From: JAAZKV01 sp041659525
GTDB taxonomy: Archaea; Iainarchaeota; Iainarchaeia; Iainarchaeales; JAAZKV01
Length of the DNA: 64,000 nt
NCBI GenBank assembly: GCA_041659525.1
Contig: JBAZYC010000001.1
Span: 868,001 to 932,000, forward strand
Direction: 5' to 3'
Below are positions 49,929-59,105 of the stretch, in pieces; the stretch's first letter is position 1, and each line of letters opens with the position of its first letter. Position numbers and translations under genes: made by a program. The notes under the pieces are model-generated. The model saw only the letters and a list, made by a program, of their open reading frames with translations. It did not search any database and was not told the origin of the DNA.

Positions 49929-50471
49929 TTATTGTTGTTTAGTAATTATTTGTAGAGTTGTTTTTGCTTTTCCTAAACTAGTATCTAGCTCAATTGTATA
50001 ATCTCCTGTAAATACAGGAACTCTATTTTTTTGAACAACGCAAGTAAATACTCTTTTTTCTTTTGGGGCAACATTTTCAAGTAAATAAACTGCTTTGTTT
50101 GCATCAAAGATTGAATTTGGACAAAAAATGATTAACTCATTAGGGTATCTTGTAAAACTGAATGTAATGTCTTGTTCTTTTGTAGAAGTGTTAGTTAGAG
50201 TTAAAATTAATTCAGCATTTTGTGGCCCGTTTGTCAAATCAAGCGGATTGTTTTTCCAAGAAATTTGAATTGAGGGGTTAGTTGCGCTTTGGAAAAATTC
50301 TCCTAATCCGCCTAGAATTGGGGGTAAAAGAAATACTGCAAGTACAATAATTATTATTGCCGCAATTAGCCCTATTGCAATTTGCTTTTCTTTATCCAAG
50401 TTCCATGAGGGACTTGATGGAGAGGGGATATTTACTTTAGGTAAATTAATTCTAGGTCCGTATAGTGACAT
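49929..50471 (-). CDS. Single-pass membrane protein with extracytoplasmic Ig-like domain
   Basis: 180 residues: a proline/serine-rich cytoplasmic N-terminus (1-27), one membrane helix (IAIGLIAAIIIIVLAVFLLP, 32-51) and an external beta-sandwich-like domain (65-180) with NAELILTLTNTSTKEQ and a FTGDYTIELDTS strand pair. Cysteines in IFCPNS and VFTCVVQ could form a disulfide. Fits an envelope protein of unknown function. Confidence 0.6.
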   Translation of the reverse strand: MSLYGPRINLPKVNIPSPSSPSWNLDKEKQIAIGLIAAIIIIVLAVFLLPPILGGLGEFFQSATNPSIQISWKNNPLDLTNGPQNAELILTLTNTSTKEQDITFSFTRYPNELIIFCPNSIFDANKAVYLLENVAPKEKRVFTCVVQKNRVPVFTGDYTIELDTSLGKAKTTLQIITKQQ

Positions 50472-50518
50472 GCTAAAATTAGGGGTTTTTGGTATTTAAA
50501 GATTGCTTTGCCCAAAGT

Positions 50519-50809
50519 TTAGGGTAGAGTAAATAGCTGATCGTCAGTTGCGTCAAATACTTTTGCCCTAACTCCTGCATCAAGCCAAGCGTGGGCATAA
50601 GAGAAAGCTGCTAGTGAAGTCAAAAGATTTTTTTGTTCCTTGAAATATAAAGCATCAGCATAATAGTTCTTTGCCATTGAAAGGAAGTTCTCTGCAATGG
50701 CCATTTCTTTTTCGCTAAGTTCTTTTTTAATTTTAATTTCCTTTAATCCTCGTGCAGTAAGTTTTTCGTATTTATTTACTTTTTCAACAAGTTCTTTTTC
50801 AGTAATCAT
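50519..50809 (-). CDS. DUF357 protein
   Basis: 96 residues from ATG 50809, preceded by GTTGATAAAA. An all-helical archaeal DUF357 protein: AKNYYADALYFKEQKNLLTS, then AAFSYAHAWLDAGVRAKVF. The family is near-universal in archaea but its function is unknown. It lies 37 bases downstream of dphB and may share its transcript. Confidence 0.88.
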   Translation of the reverse strand: MITEKELVEKVNKYEKLTARGLKEIKIKKELSEKEMAIAENFLSMAKNYYADALYFKEQKNLLTSLAAFSYAHAWLDAGVRAKVFDATDDQLFTLP

Positions 50810-50846
50810 TTTTATCAACTTTTACCGTTAACCGTTTTCATTTTAT

Positions 50847-51626
50847 TTAATTCTTCCAATTAATTTTCAGATTATATAATTTTTCTAAGCATTCTTTTTC
50901 TTTTTCATTAACTTTTCCTGGAATGATTAAACTTTGCGGAAAAACTTCTATAATTTCTTTTGATTCAACTATTGTTTTGTGTCCTGCAATTATTTTTTGC
51001 TTTAGAGAACCCATTCCTATTAATCCTACGTAAAGCCAATTGTTGTGTTCTTTTTTCTTTTCAGCGATTTTTTCAAGTACCTCTATTCCTTCAATGCAGT
51101 TCATCATTCTTTGTGGTTCTTGGTCTTTTTTAATATCCAAAAGGCAAAGGGTGTGAAGTCCTAGTTTTTGATTTTCTTTTATTTGTTCATAAAATGAATC
51201 AGGTTCAAATCCTGGTAAATGATAGCAAATAGTAATTGTTCTTCCAAATTTGTATTCATCAAGTCCTGATTCTGCAACCATATTTGTAATTGAGATTCCT
51301 GGTATTACTTTCCACTTAATTCCTTTTTCTTTCGCATCAAGAAGTAATTGGATGTGAGTAGTTGCAGTTAGAGGGTTACCAAAAACTAAAAGGGCAATAT
51401 TGTTTTTGTTAGCTGAGAGTAAAGCTGATTCAAATTGTTCTTCTACCCCAGTTCTATTTAATTCTAAAAAGTTTTTTTGGGTAAGTTCTTTTAGTTGTTT
51501 AACAATTCCTTCACTGTATTGGGAGGTGTATACTTCCAAAAACACTTGGTCGCATGATTTAATTGTCTCTAGTGCTTCTATTGTCAAGTGACTTGGTTTT
51601 AGTCCTATTCCAATTAAGTATAGCAT
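50847..51626 (-). CDS. dphB: Diphthine synthase
   Basis: 259 residues. A SAM-dependent tetrapyrrole-methylase-fold enzyme that methylates the aminocarboxypropyl histidine of elongation factor 2 during diphthamide synthesis. Signature pieces: MLYLIGIGLKPSHLTIEALE, LVFGNPLTATTH, VIPGISITNMVAESGL and GRTITICYHLPGFEPDSFY. This gene is specific to archaea and eukaryotes and is good evidence for the domain of the organism. No dph2 is in the window. Confidence 0.95.
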   Translation of the reverse strand: MLYLIGIGLKPSHLTIEALETIKSCDQVFLEVYTSQYSEGIVKQLKELTQKNFLELNRTGVEEQFESALLSANKNNIALLVFGNPLTATTHIQLLLDAKEKGIKWKVIPGISITNMVAESGLDEYKFGRTITICYHLPGFEPDSFYEQIKENQKLGLHTLCLLDIKKDQEPQRMMNCIEGIEVLEKIAEKKKEHNNWLYVGLIGMGSLKQKIIAGHKTIVESKEIIEVFPQSLIIPGKVNEKEKECLEKLYNLKINWKN

Positions 51627-51685
51627 AATTATCCAAAGTAATTATTCAAGCAAAGTTTTTAATAGTGTGGAGCGATTAGTATTGC

Positions 51686-52159
51686 ATGGTTGGAAACATG
51701 GGTATGCGTAGGATGGTTAGATTCAATGGAGCTCCCCCAGGATCAGTTGGTAATTTTAATACTTTTAGAGGGGTAGCTAAGGCTGGAAAAATTGCAAAGC
51801 GAAGACCGGTTAATCCAATAGATGCTCTTCCTAAAGTTTCTCACGCTTTTAAACTTCCACTCGGAAGCAAAATTGTTAGTAAAATTAAGTCAATGTATCC
51901 TAAAAGTGAATCAAGAAGAATAGTTGCTTCTGAAATAGTTAATTTTTTAGCTAAGAATCCTTCTGCAGCGCAAGAGGATGTTATTTCCAGAGTTCTTTCT
52001 AAGTTTAAAAAAAGTAATCTAAAGATAGATCATTCTCAAGTAAAAAATGGAAAAGTTATTCCCTTAATGAAAGAGGTTGGATTTAATTCAATTCTTGAAA
52101 TTTATAAGGACTTAATTGGTCCAAAAGGAATTATACTAAAAACAAGGTTAAGACCCTAA
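51686..52159 (+). CDS. Uncharacterised basic protein
   Basis: 157 residues, very basic (many Lys/Arg), with a Gly/Asn/Arg-rich N-terminus and helical remainder. No membrane segment. SEIVNFLAKNPSAAQEDVIS looks like a helix-turn-helix-type segment near 92-111, so nucleic-acid binding is possible. A TATA-like GTTTTTAATAG lies about 20 bases before the ATG. Family unknown; an ATG at 51698 is an alternative start. Confidence 0.55.
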   Translation: MVGNMGMRRMVRFNGAPPGSVGNFNTFRGVAKAGKIAKRRPVNPIDALPKVSHAFKLPLGSKIVSKIKSMYPKSESRRIVASEIVNFLAKNPSAAQEDVISRVLSKFKKSNLKIDHSQVKNGKVIPLMKEVGFNSILEIYKDLIGPKGIILKTRLRP

Positions 52160-52201
52160 CTGATTTCTTTTCTTTTTTTGTTCTAAATTAGTTTTTTTGT
52201 T

Positions 52202-53095
52202 TTATATTAAACCCATTTTGAATAAACTTGCAAGACCTGTAGCAAAACCGAGTATAGCAAGTATTAATTTAATAAATTCTACTAAATTCTTTTTAGCCTC
52301 TAATTTTTTTGGGTGTATTTTTGCAAGTTTGTTTTTTTCTTCTTTTAAATAATCATCAAGACTCCAAGCAATTAATATTGCAAGAATTATTTTTATTGAA
52401 GCAAAAAGGGCCGGGTGAATGTTAATTAACATATTTGAAAATACGTGTTGTTCAGAGAAACCAAAGAATGCAATTGCAATACTGCTTGCAATTCCATCAA
52501 ATGCTTGGCCTGTTACAATAAACAAGTTTAATTTATCATTGAGGATTTTGTATTTAGTGAATTTGTTAATTAAATAGCAAATCCCATAAGAAACTGCAAG
52601 AATTATTATTAAAGTTATAATAAACGGGATCCAGTTATTGAACCTGCTTAAGTTGAAAAATATTAATGGCAAAGAAACTATTGCTCCAAACAAAAAAAGT
52701 TTTTTGTGATTTATTTCTTGTTTTTTATTAAGTATTCCTGCAACAAGTAATCCTATTGCCACAATTGTAAAAGTTAATGCCCATATTCCGGGAGTAAAAA
52801 ACCAAAAACCCATTTCGAGTGGGTTAGCAGTTTTAGTTATTCCTTGGATTAATAAGTCTCCTGTTTCTATTTGGTGCATTATTACTCTCATAGAGATTCC
52901 AAATAAAATGTAGGGTATTAGTGAAACAAAGAATTTTGTGTCGAATTTAATTCTTTTATTTAATAAATAATAAATTGCGATGCATGCAAGAACTAGCAGT
53001 AAAATGTAAATCGAGGTATTTACTAAATTGTAACCTTGGACTTCTGGACTTATTATAGGTCTTATGAAGAAATCATAAATAAAGGAGGGTTCCAT
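52202..53095 (-). CDS. DUF63 integral membrane protein
   Basis: 297 residues, about seven to eight helices. The N-terminal FFIRPIISPEVQGYNLVNT and the GISMRVIMHQ segment near 86 match the archaeal DUF63 family of unknown function. Its ATG shares the CCATGG sequence with the divergent trm5 start, and no ribosome binding site precedes it, so leaderless translation is likely. Confidence 0.82.
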   Translation of the reverse strand: MEPSFIYDFFIRPIISPEVQGYNLVNTSIYILLLVLACIAIYYLLNKRIKFDTKFFVSLIPYILFGISMRVIMHQIETGDLLIQGITKTANPLEMGFWFFTPGIWALTFTIVAIGLLVAGILNKKQEINHKKLFLFGAIVSLPLIFFNLSRFNNWIPFIITLIIILAVSYGICYLINKFTKYKILNDKLNLFIVTGQAFDGIASSIAIAFFGFSEQHVFSNMLINIHPALFASIKIILAILIAWSLDDYLKEEKNKLAKIHPKKLEAKKNLVEFIKLILAILGFATGLASLFKMGLI

Positions 53096-54071
53096 GGTAA
53101 GTTTAAAATTGGATCTTTATTTAACTATTACTATAGGGAAAGAAATTATGGGGAAAGCAAATAAATTAAGTTCAACTTTGAATGCAAATTCAAAGGATTA
53201 TATTTTGCCAAATAAGAGTCCTTCTACTCTAAAAGAAGCGCTTGCATTAAAGCTTCCTGCTAAAGAAGCTGTTTTTGCTACTAATGCTTATGACTCTTTT
53301 GGAAATATTGCGGTAATTGAAATTCCTAAAGAACTTTCTAAAAGAAAAAAATTAATTGGAGAAACATTAATTGAACTTAATCCTAGATTTGAAACTGTTT
53401 GCTCAATTGAGAGTAACCACGAAGGAAAATATAGGGTGCAAAAAGTAAAAGTAATTGCGGGGAAGAAGCAAACCATTGCAAATTACAAAGAAAGTGCTTG
53501 TTCTTTTTTGATTCCTCTTGGGAAAGTTTTTTTCTCTCCCAGACTTAGTGGGGAACGTACAAGACTCTCTTCAATGATTAATGAAGGGGAGGTTGTTGGT
53601 TGTTGGTTTAGCGGGGTTGGGCCTTATCCAATTGTAATTGCAAAGAATTCTAAAGCAAGTAAAATTGTTGCAATTGAATTAAATCCAATAGCACATAAAT
53701 TTGCTTTAAAGAACGCTGAATTAAATAAAGTAAATAAAGATTGTGTTAAAGGAAAAGAAAAAGTTGTTTTTATTAAGGGGGATGTAAAAAAAGTTTACAA
53801 AAAGTATAAACGTGTGTTTGACAGAATTGCAATGCCTCTTCCCCATACGGGTTATCAATTCCTAAATGAAGCTTTTTACTGCACAAAACCAAATGGAGTA
53901 ATTCACTTTTATGAAATTGTGATAAAAGAAGACTTTGCTACTCCCGAACAACAAATTTTTCAAGCTGCAAAGAAAGCAAAGAGAGTAGTAGAGATTGTTA
54001 GAAAATCAAGGGTTAGAAGATTTTCTCCGACAAAAGAGCAAGTGGTTTTTGATATATTGGTGAAGAATTAA
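53094..54071 (+). CDS. trm5: tRNA (guanine37-N1)-methyltransferase Trm5
   Basis: 325 residues; ATG 53094 has GGAGGG four bases upstream (inside the DUF63 gene), while ATG 53148 is an alternative. Trm5 uses SAM to make m1G37 and prevents frameshifting. Landmarks: NAYDSFGNIAVIEIP (D2 domain, near 66), GKVFFSPRLSGERTRL (near 142-157), the SAM loop WFSGVGPYPIVIA and RIAMPLPHTGYQFL. Archaeal/eukaryotic type. The Gly-rich loop and the GER motif are intact. Confidence 0.9.
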   Translation: MVSLKLDLYLTITIGKEIMGKANKLSSTLNANSKDYILPNKSPSTLKEALALKLPAKEAVFATNAYDSFGNIAVIEIPKELSKRKKLIGETLIELNPRFETVCSIESNHEGKYRVQKVKVIAGKKQTIANYKESACSFLIPLGKVFFSPRLSGERTRLSSMINEGEVVGCWFSGVGPYPIVIAKNSKASKIVAIELNPIAHKFALKNAELNKVNKDCVKGKEKVVFIKGDVKKVYKKYKRVFDRIAMPLPHTGYQFLNEAFYCTKPNGVIHFYEIVIKEDFATPEQQIFQAAKKAKRVVEIVRKSRVRRFSPTKEQVVFDILVKN

Positions 54072-54171
54072 TTTTCAGTTTAGATTAGGTTTTTTGTTTA
54101 ATACTTTAAGTTTTTCTTTCTTAAAAATTGGATTTATAAATTATTTCGTTCTGTTTAATTTGGTGAGTTTA

Positions 54172-54846
54172 ATGGCTTTGAATTTAATTTTTTTAGGTCC
54201 TCCGGGAGCAGGTAAGGGGACTGTTGCTCAAGCGGTAATGGAGAAGTACAAATTAACTCAAGTTTCTACTGGGGATTTGATTAGAGCAGAAATTGCTTCA
54301 GGAACTGAATTTGGAAAAGAATTATCTGAAGTTGTTAACAAAGGTCAATTAGTTAATGATGATCAAATAGCAAAAATGCTTGAAAAAGAAGTTAAATCAA
54401 AAGCAGCTCAAAAGAGCTTTAATGGATTTATTTTGGACGGATTTCCTCGAACTCTTGCACAAGCACCAATGCTAGAAAATATTTTAACTAAAGTTAACCA
54501 AAAATTAACTGCTGTAATTTATATTGAATCTTCTAAAGAAAGTGTAGTAAGAAGGCTTTCTTCAAGATGGACTTGCGAGAAATGTAAAAGAGTGTATAAC
54601 ACTGTTTCACTTAAATCAAAACAAATTGGAATTTGCGATGATGATGGAGCAAAACTAATTCAAAGAGATGACGATAAACCAGAAACTATTGCAAAGAGGT
54701 ATGATACTTTTTTAGAAAAAACCTCTCCTTTAATTGATTACTATTCTAAGAAGGACTTGTTGCATAGGTACGATGGTAATGTTCCTCCTAAAGAATCAGT
54801 AGAAGCAGCTGAAAAGATTATTGCTAGTATTGCAGCAAAGAATTAA
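54172..54846 (+). CDS. adk: Adenylate kinase with zinc-type LID
   Basis: 224 residues from ATG 54172, preceded by TTGGTGAGT; the longer upstream frame is not translated. It interconverts ATP, AMP and ADP. P-loop GPPGAGKGT (9-17), STGDLIRAEI, DGFPRTLAQA, and a LID (about 128-165) with CEKC then CDDDG, a zinc site of Cys3-Asp type. This is the bacterial/eukaryotic long form, unlike the small archaeal AdkA. Confidence 0.95.
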   Translation: MALNLIFLGPPGAGKGTVAQAVMEKYKLTQVSTGDLIRAEIASGTEFGKELSEVVNKGQLVNDDQIAKMLEKEVKSKAAQKSFNGFILDGFPRTLAQAPMLENILTKVNQKLTAVIYIESSKESVVRRLSSRWTCEKCKRVYNTVSLKSKQIGICDDDGAKLIQRDDDKPETIAKRYDTFLEKTSPLIDYYSKKDLLHRYDGNVPPKESVEAAEKIIASIAAKN

Positions 54847-54866
54847 TTTTGAATTAAAAAGTTAAG

Positions 54867-54884
54867 AGCAGGCAATTGCCTGCT
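54867..54884. terminator. Palindromic terminator after adk
   Basis: Perfect 18-bp palindrome AGCAGGCAATTGCCTGCT followed by a partial copy (TGCCTGCT) and a T-run, between convergent adk and the 54903 gene. Its GCAATTGC core is shared with the palindrome at 28691-28712. Confidence 0.65.
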
Positions 54885-54902
54885 TATGCCTGCTTCTTTT
54901 TA

Positions 54903-55292
54903 TTAATCAATTCTCATTCGTCTGTTAGGTCTTTGTAAATCTTTTTTATTTTCATTAATTATTTGTCGTTTTTTAGCTAAGTCAAGTTCTTTGTCTAATT
55001 TTATGCTGTGTTTAACTTCTTCTTTTAGATCAATACTTGGGTGATTCAATTTCCTCCTGGTTCTAAGTATTTGTTCTCTTCTTCTTTCTAATTTCTCGTG
55101 TTCGCTTCTGCTAGCAATTTCTCTGTCATCAAACATTCCCCTTGATGTTAATTCATCTTGTGCAGCAATTACTTTTCTTTCTGCAGCATAAGTTCTTAGT
55201 GCTGCGCGGAGGTGTTGATTGCTTCCGACACTTGGAGTAAGGCGTTTTACTTGTCTCCCTTTTATAGTTTTCATTTTAAAAAAGGGGGACAA
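54903..55292 (-). CDS. Uncharacterised small basic helical protein
   Basis: 129 residues if it starts at TTG 55292, where GGTGA lies five bases upstream; ATG 55274 is the alternative. Very rich in Arg, Lys and Glu with a long helical middle (HEKLERRREQILRTRRKLN). No known motif. It follows the KaiC-like gene by 11 bases, so the two are co-transcribed and may act together. Confidence 0.55.
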   Translation of the reverse strand: MSPFFKMKTIKGRQVKRLTPSVGSNQHLRAALRTYAAERKVIAAQDELTSRGMFDDREIASRSEHEKLERRREQILRTRRKLNHPSIDLKEEVKHSIKLDKELDLAKKRQIINENKKDLQRPNRRMRID

Positions 55293-55303
55293 TTAATTCA
55301 CCT

Positions 55304-56014
55304 TTATTTTATAGCGTCCCAAATAATATTGTCTCTTGGGTTAACTGCTATTCCTTTTTGCCCTATTTCTAATGGGTGAATATTTTTGTCGTGAGTAGTT
55401 CCCCTCATTTTTCTTACAAATAAGCTTCTGTTTGGTGGAGAAAAGTATAATGCAATTACTCCGTCAACAACAAATTCTTCTACTCCAAAGGCCGAGAAAA
55501 CATATTTGTTTGCTTGTGTTTCTGAAGTTAGAATTGTAGTGCATCCAAATGTTTTTAGAGTATCACACAATTTGAATAAAGTGGTTCTTAGTAAACTTGG
55601 ATCAAGATAAGCTCCAAATACAGTGGTTGAATCAATTACTAATCTCTTTGCATTTATTTCCTTAACTTCTTTTGCGATTTCGTTTAATTGTTCTTCAAGT
55701 TTTACTTCAAGCATTTGTTTGTCTTTAATAAATTCCATTCCGAGTTTGTAAATAGTAAACATTCCTTGGTCTTGAAGTGATTTAATATCCCACTGGAAAC
55801 TTTCCATGTTCCAAGCAATATCTCTAACATTTCCTTCTAGTGTAACAAACAATCCTGCTTCCCCATATTGGAGTGCTCCATTGTAAAGGTATTGGGTTGC
55901 GAAAATAGTTTTACCAGTTCCCGGTCCACCCGATAGTAATACATTACTTCCTTTTGGTATCCCGCCATTAGTTAATTCGTCAAGTCCAGGTATTCCTGTT
56001 TTAGTTCGTTCCAA
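55304..56014 (-). CDS. KaiC-like RecA-superfamily ATPase
   Basis: 236 residues from TTG 56014, behind GGTGATTATAG. A single KaiC domain: TGIPGLDELTNGGIPKGSN then Walker A GGPGTGKT (29-36), a Glu pair in FVTLEGN, and Walker B RLVIDSTTVF near 124. Archaeal single-domain KaiC proteins are signalling ATPases, often paired with other factors such as the archaellum or chemotaxis; here the partner is a small basic protein. The active site appears intact. Confidence 0.88.
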   Translation of the reverse strand: MERTKTGIPGLDELTNGGIPKGSNVLLSGGPGTGKTIFATQYLYNGALQYGEAGLFVTLEGNVRDIAWNMESFQWDIKSLQDQGMFTIYKLGMEFIKDKQMLEVKLEEQLNEIAKEVKEINAKRLVIDSTTVFGAYLDPSLLRTTLFKLCDTLKTFGCTTILTSETQANKYVFSAFGVEEFVVDGVIALYFSPPNRSLFVRKMRGTTHDKNIHPLEIGQKGIAVNPRDNIIWDAIK

Positions 56015-56134
56015 CTATAATCACCTTTCCAAAATTATTTCATTCAGATAATGCAAATAAGTAATATTTAAGGGTTGCTGGAGCAAAGAACTTGATTAAT
56101 AATTTGTAAGCAGGGTTTTTGGGTATTGAAAAAG

Positions 56135-56145
56135 CTTTTTAAATA
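56135..56145 (+). promoter_or_regulatory. TATA box of the decapeptide-repeat gene
   Basis: CTTTTTAAATA, 19 bases before the ATG at 56165, so the transcript is nearly leaderless. Confidence 0.6.
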
Positions 56146-56164
56146 CAAATAAGTTAGTCTTACT

Positions 56165-56686
56165 ATGCAAGTGAAAAAAAGATTACTTCCTATTTCTAGG
56201 GCAAAATTAGTAAAAAAAGGGCTTAAGCAATTAAATAGTTTGCGAGTAGCAGAAATGATAAAATTTTTTGCAAAACAACCTAATCGAGCAAGAGCGTTGT
56301 TAGTAAAAGGACTGAATGCAAGAAGACTTACTGCAATGGGTTTTACAGTTGGAAAATTAAAAGAAGTGGGATACAAGTCAAGTGAGCTTAAGGAACTTGG
56401 GTACAGAGCAATTGACTTGAGAACTGCTGGTTATGGATTAAAAGAATTAGCCTTTGCTGGTTATGGTGCAAACGAATTAAGAAAACTTAGTTATGGTGCA
56501 ATTGAATTGAAGAAATTTGGTTATGGGGCAAGTACTCTAAAAGAAGCTGGTTATGGTTTGAGTGAATTAAGAAACGCAGGTTATAGTTTAAATGAATTAA
56601 AAAAACTTGGTTATGGGGCGAGTGCGTTAAGAGCAGCTGGTTTCCCTCAAGCAACTATTAATTCTGTTTTTAATAAAAAAATTTAA
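56165..56686 (+). CDS. Decapeptide-repeat protein
   Basis: 173 residues. After a basic N-terminus (1-56), about eleven 10-residue repeats fill the rest, each like GYGxxELKxA (for example GYGASTLKEA, GYGLSELRNA, GYSLNELKKL). The corresponding DNA has 30-nt periodicity. Repeats of this type form extended or solenoid structures used for binding; similar AGYS/ELR repeats occur in scattered bacterial and eukaryotic proteins. Cellular role unknown. Confidence 0.72.
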   Translation: MQVKKRLLPISRAKLVKKGLKQLNSLRVAEMIKFFAKQPNRARALLVKGLNARRLTAMGFTVGKLKEVGYKSSELKELGYRAIDLRTAGYGLKELAFAGYGANELRKLSYGAIELKKFGYGASTLKEAGYGLSELRNAGYSLNELKKLGYGASALRAAGFPQATINSVFNKKI

Positions 56687-56821
56687 GTAACTTATTTAAT
56701 TAATTTTTTTTTAGTAAATATAAGTCCATACAAATCATTTCTTATACATAAGTATTTTGCTTGTATTTTTCAAAAATTTCCTTTAGTAAAATTAAAAAGC
56801 AACTAAGTCCTTCTATATAGT

Positions 56822-57634
56822 ATGCCTAAAGCCTTACAAAGTGACATTGCAGTTACTAGCCTAGCGGGGGCTGATTCACCCGAGTTTTCAAGTCCTGAAT
56901 TTGATTCTAACGAAGTGGCTTTTGAAAGAGATTACTCGAAAATGGATTTAGTTGATTTGATTGATCAACCTGCTTGGAAAACAATTTTAATTGATTTAGT
57001 TGAATCCGAGAAAATGAACCCTTGGGATATTGATGTAGTTGAATTAACTGAAAAGTACATAAAAAAAATTAATGAATTACAGGGACATAACTTAAGAGTT
57101 CCTGCTAATGCGATTTTGGCTTGCGCAATTTTAGTTAAAACAAAATCAAAGTACTTAAGACTTAGTTCGCTTGATGATAAAGAAGAAGCAGCTGTTCTTA
57201 CTCCTGAACAAAGAGCATTAATGCTTCAAGAGATTCCTGATTTAATGGCGGGCAGAGTAGCTCGTGAGGGAAGAATTACGCTTGATGAATTAGTTTCTAG
57301 CATTGAAGATATTATTCAAAGAACCACTCCAAAGAAAGGAGCTGCAAGAAACGTTCCTAGAATTGAAATTAATTTTGACACCTCTTCAATTGAAGAAAGA
57401 ATGCAAGAGGTATTTGATTTAATTACAAAGAAAGTTGACTCCCAAGGAATAGTTTTGTTTGATGATCTTTTAGCAAATAGAGAAACTGATTCTATTGTTG
57501 AAACATTTTTACCAGTTCTTTTCTTAATGAATAATGGAAGAATAATTGCCTACCAAAACGAATTCTTTGGTGAAATATTTGTAAAACTAATCCCTTTAGC
57601 AACAACACAAGCTACTACAAGTCCAACTGCTTAA
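56822..57634 (+). CDS. scpA: Segregation and condensation protein A
   Basis: 270 residues. ScpA is the kleisin that bridges SMC heads for chromosome compaction. The N-terminal helical SMC-neck-binding part (LVDLIDQPAWKTILIDLVES, near 43) has the family's typical I-D-V-x-x-L-T-x-x-Y segment (WDIDVVELTEKYIKKI), and KTKSKYLRL follows. The C-terminal winged helix (about 200-255) is present. A serine-rich N-terminus of 35 residues is extra. No smc or scpB gene is in the window. Confidence 0.9.
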   Translation: MPKALQSDIAVTSLAGADSPEFSSPEFDSNEVAFERDYSKMDLVDLIDQPAWKTILIDLVESEKMNPWDIDVVELTEKYIKKINELQGHNLRVPANAILACAILVKTKSKYLRLSSLDDKEEAAVLTPEQRALMLQEIPDLMAGRVAREGRITLDELVSSIEDIIQRTTPKKGAARNVPRIEINFDTSSIEERMQEVFDLITKKVDSQGIVLFDDLLANRETDSIVETFLPVLFLMNNGRIIAYQNEFFGEIFVKLIPLATTQATTSPTA

Positions 57635-57713
57635 AGTTAAATAAAGCAAGCTTAGGAACAATACAAGAAAACAACAAATGGTTATATTTAATAAAAGAAA
57701 GTAACAAAAACTA

Positions 57714-58265
57714 ATGATGAAACTTGAAACAAAAAGGTTGATTCTAAGGGATTGGAAAAAAGAAGATATCAAAGATTTAATAGAAGGCTTGAATAATTTA
57801 AAAGTTGCAAAATGGCTTGCCTTTGCTCCACACCCATTTACAAAGAAAGATGCTGAAAAATGGATAGATTATTGTAAGAACCTTAAGAAAGGAAAAAATA
57901 GAACTGCTTATGAGTTTGCAATTGAACTAAAATCTGAAAAAAAAGTTATTGGCGGAGTAACTCTTGATAAAATAGATCACTTTCATGGACTTGCTGGAGG
58001 CGGTATTTGGATTAACATCGACTATCACGGCAAAGGATATGGCACAGAAGCTTTTGGCGAAAGATTAAGATTTGCATTTGAAAACTTAAACTTAAGACGA
58101 ATAGAAAATGGATTTTTTAAAGGAAATCCTTCCTCATTAAAAATGCAAAAAAAATTAGGCTACAAACTTGAAGGGCTAAGGAGAAAAAGATTTGTTTGCA
58201 AGGCTGATGGAAAGATAAAAGACGAATACATTACAGGATTGCTAAAAGAAGAATGGAAACCCTAA
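57714..58265 (+). CDS. RimJ/RimL-type GNAT acetyltransferase
   Basis: 183 residues (start MMKLE; ATG 57717 equally possible). RimJ/RimL features: LETKRLILRDWKKEDIKDL at the start, IWINIDYHGKGYGTEAFG (acetyl-CoA loop, near 103-118), NLRRIENGFFKGNPSS and KMQKKLGYKLEG. Such enzymes acetylate N-terminal amines of proteins or small amines. The substrate is unknown. The stop is followed by a short GC-richer spacer. Confidence 0.87.
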   Translation: MMKLETKRLILRDWKKEDIKDLIEGLNNLKVAKWLAFAPHPFTKKDAEKWIDYCKNLKKGKNRTAYEFAIELKSEKKVIGGVTLDKIDHFHGLAGGGIWINIDYHGKGYGTEAFGERLRFAFENLNLRRIENGFFKGNPSSLKMQKKLGYKLEGLRRKRFVCKADGKIKDEYITGLLKEEWKP

Positions 58266-58360
58266 GCCTGCCGAATGCGACACGCTTAATCAATATGCCG
58301 ACTTTGTGACAGAGCCTCTCTTGCGCAACTATTAAATACCACTTTTTCCCTAGTTGTGGT

Positions 58361-59038
58361 ATGGCTAAGAAGAAATCTAAACCAGCAAAACGAAAATTTG
58401 CTGCAAAGAAAGCACCTGTTTTGATTGAAGATACAAAAGGATTTTTTGAAAGATTTAAGGATATTATTCCTCAACAAAAAAAAGAAACTGTTAGAGTTAA
58501 AACTTTCATAGTAGAAAAACCTGTTTATGTTTCTGCTCCCCAAGAGCGAGTATATCATCCCCCTCAAAAATATGTGATGGATGAAGCGGATCAAAAAAGA
58601 TTTGACTCTAGACAGAGTAGGTATTCAAAAAGAAATCAAAAAAAACAAGACGAAGTTCCTCAAGAAGAAATGGATGAACCTCAAATTGGGGAAGAGGGAA
58701 GTGAAGAATTTGCTAATGAAGCTCCAGTTGGAGATGATTTTGATGAAAATGGCGAACAAGAAGTAACTGACGAAGAAGGGGCAGTTCAAGAGGAAGGCGA
58801 AAGTGCTGAATTACCAGCCTCTACTCATGTTAGAAGCAGGGGAATGGTAAAAAATATTTGGTGGAGAAAAGCTTTGTTTTGGGCAATTCTAGTTTGGTTA
58901 ATCATTCTTGCGATCTCAATGGGAATGCAAGCAATAAAATTAATTGAAGTAGATCTCACAAGACAATGGTGGATGCTTTTAGCAGGGTTAATTGTAATTA
59001 TGCTAGTTTATTTCAAATTTTTTGAAGGAAAAATATAA
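58361..59038 (+). CDS. Membrane protein with basic then acidic cytoplasmic region
   Basis: 225 residues. Residues 1-20 are Lys/Ala-rich (KKKSKPAKRKFAAKK), 40-95 basic, 96-150 strongly acidic, and two hydrophobic helices follow (about 167-190 and 200-220). No enzyme motif seen. The charge-block N-terminus is typical of disordered scaffolding or secretion-related proteins. TATA element ATTAAATACC at 58331-58340 is 20 bases from the ATG. Confidence 0.6.
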   Translation: MAKKKSKPAKRKFAAKKAPVLIEDTKGFFERFKDIIPQQKKETVRVKTFIVEKPVYVSAPQERVYHPPQKYVMDEADQKRFDSRQSRYSKRNQKKQDEVPQEEMDEPQIGEEGSEEFANEAPVGDDFDENGEQEVTDEEGAVQEEGESAELPASTHVRSRGMVKNIWWRKALFWAILVWLIILAISMGMQAIKLIEVDLTRQWWMLLAGLIVIMLVYFKFFEGKI

Positions 59039-59105
59039 TTTATTTGGATAGTTGGGATGTTTTAATATTTTTTCAAAAGTGAAAAAATTTTGAATGTGAT
59101 TTGAC

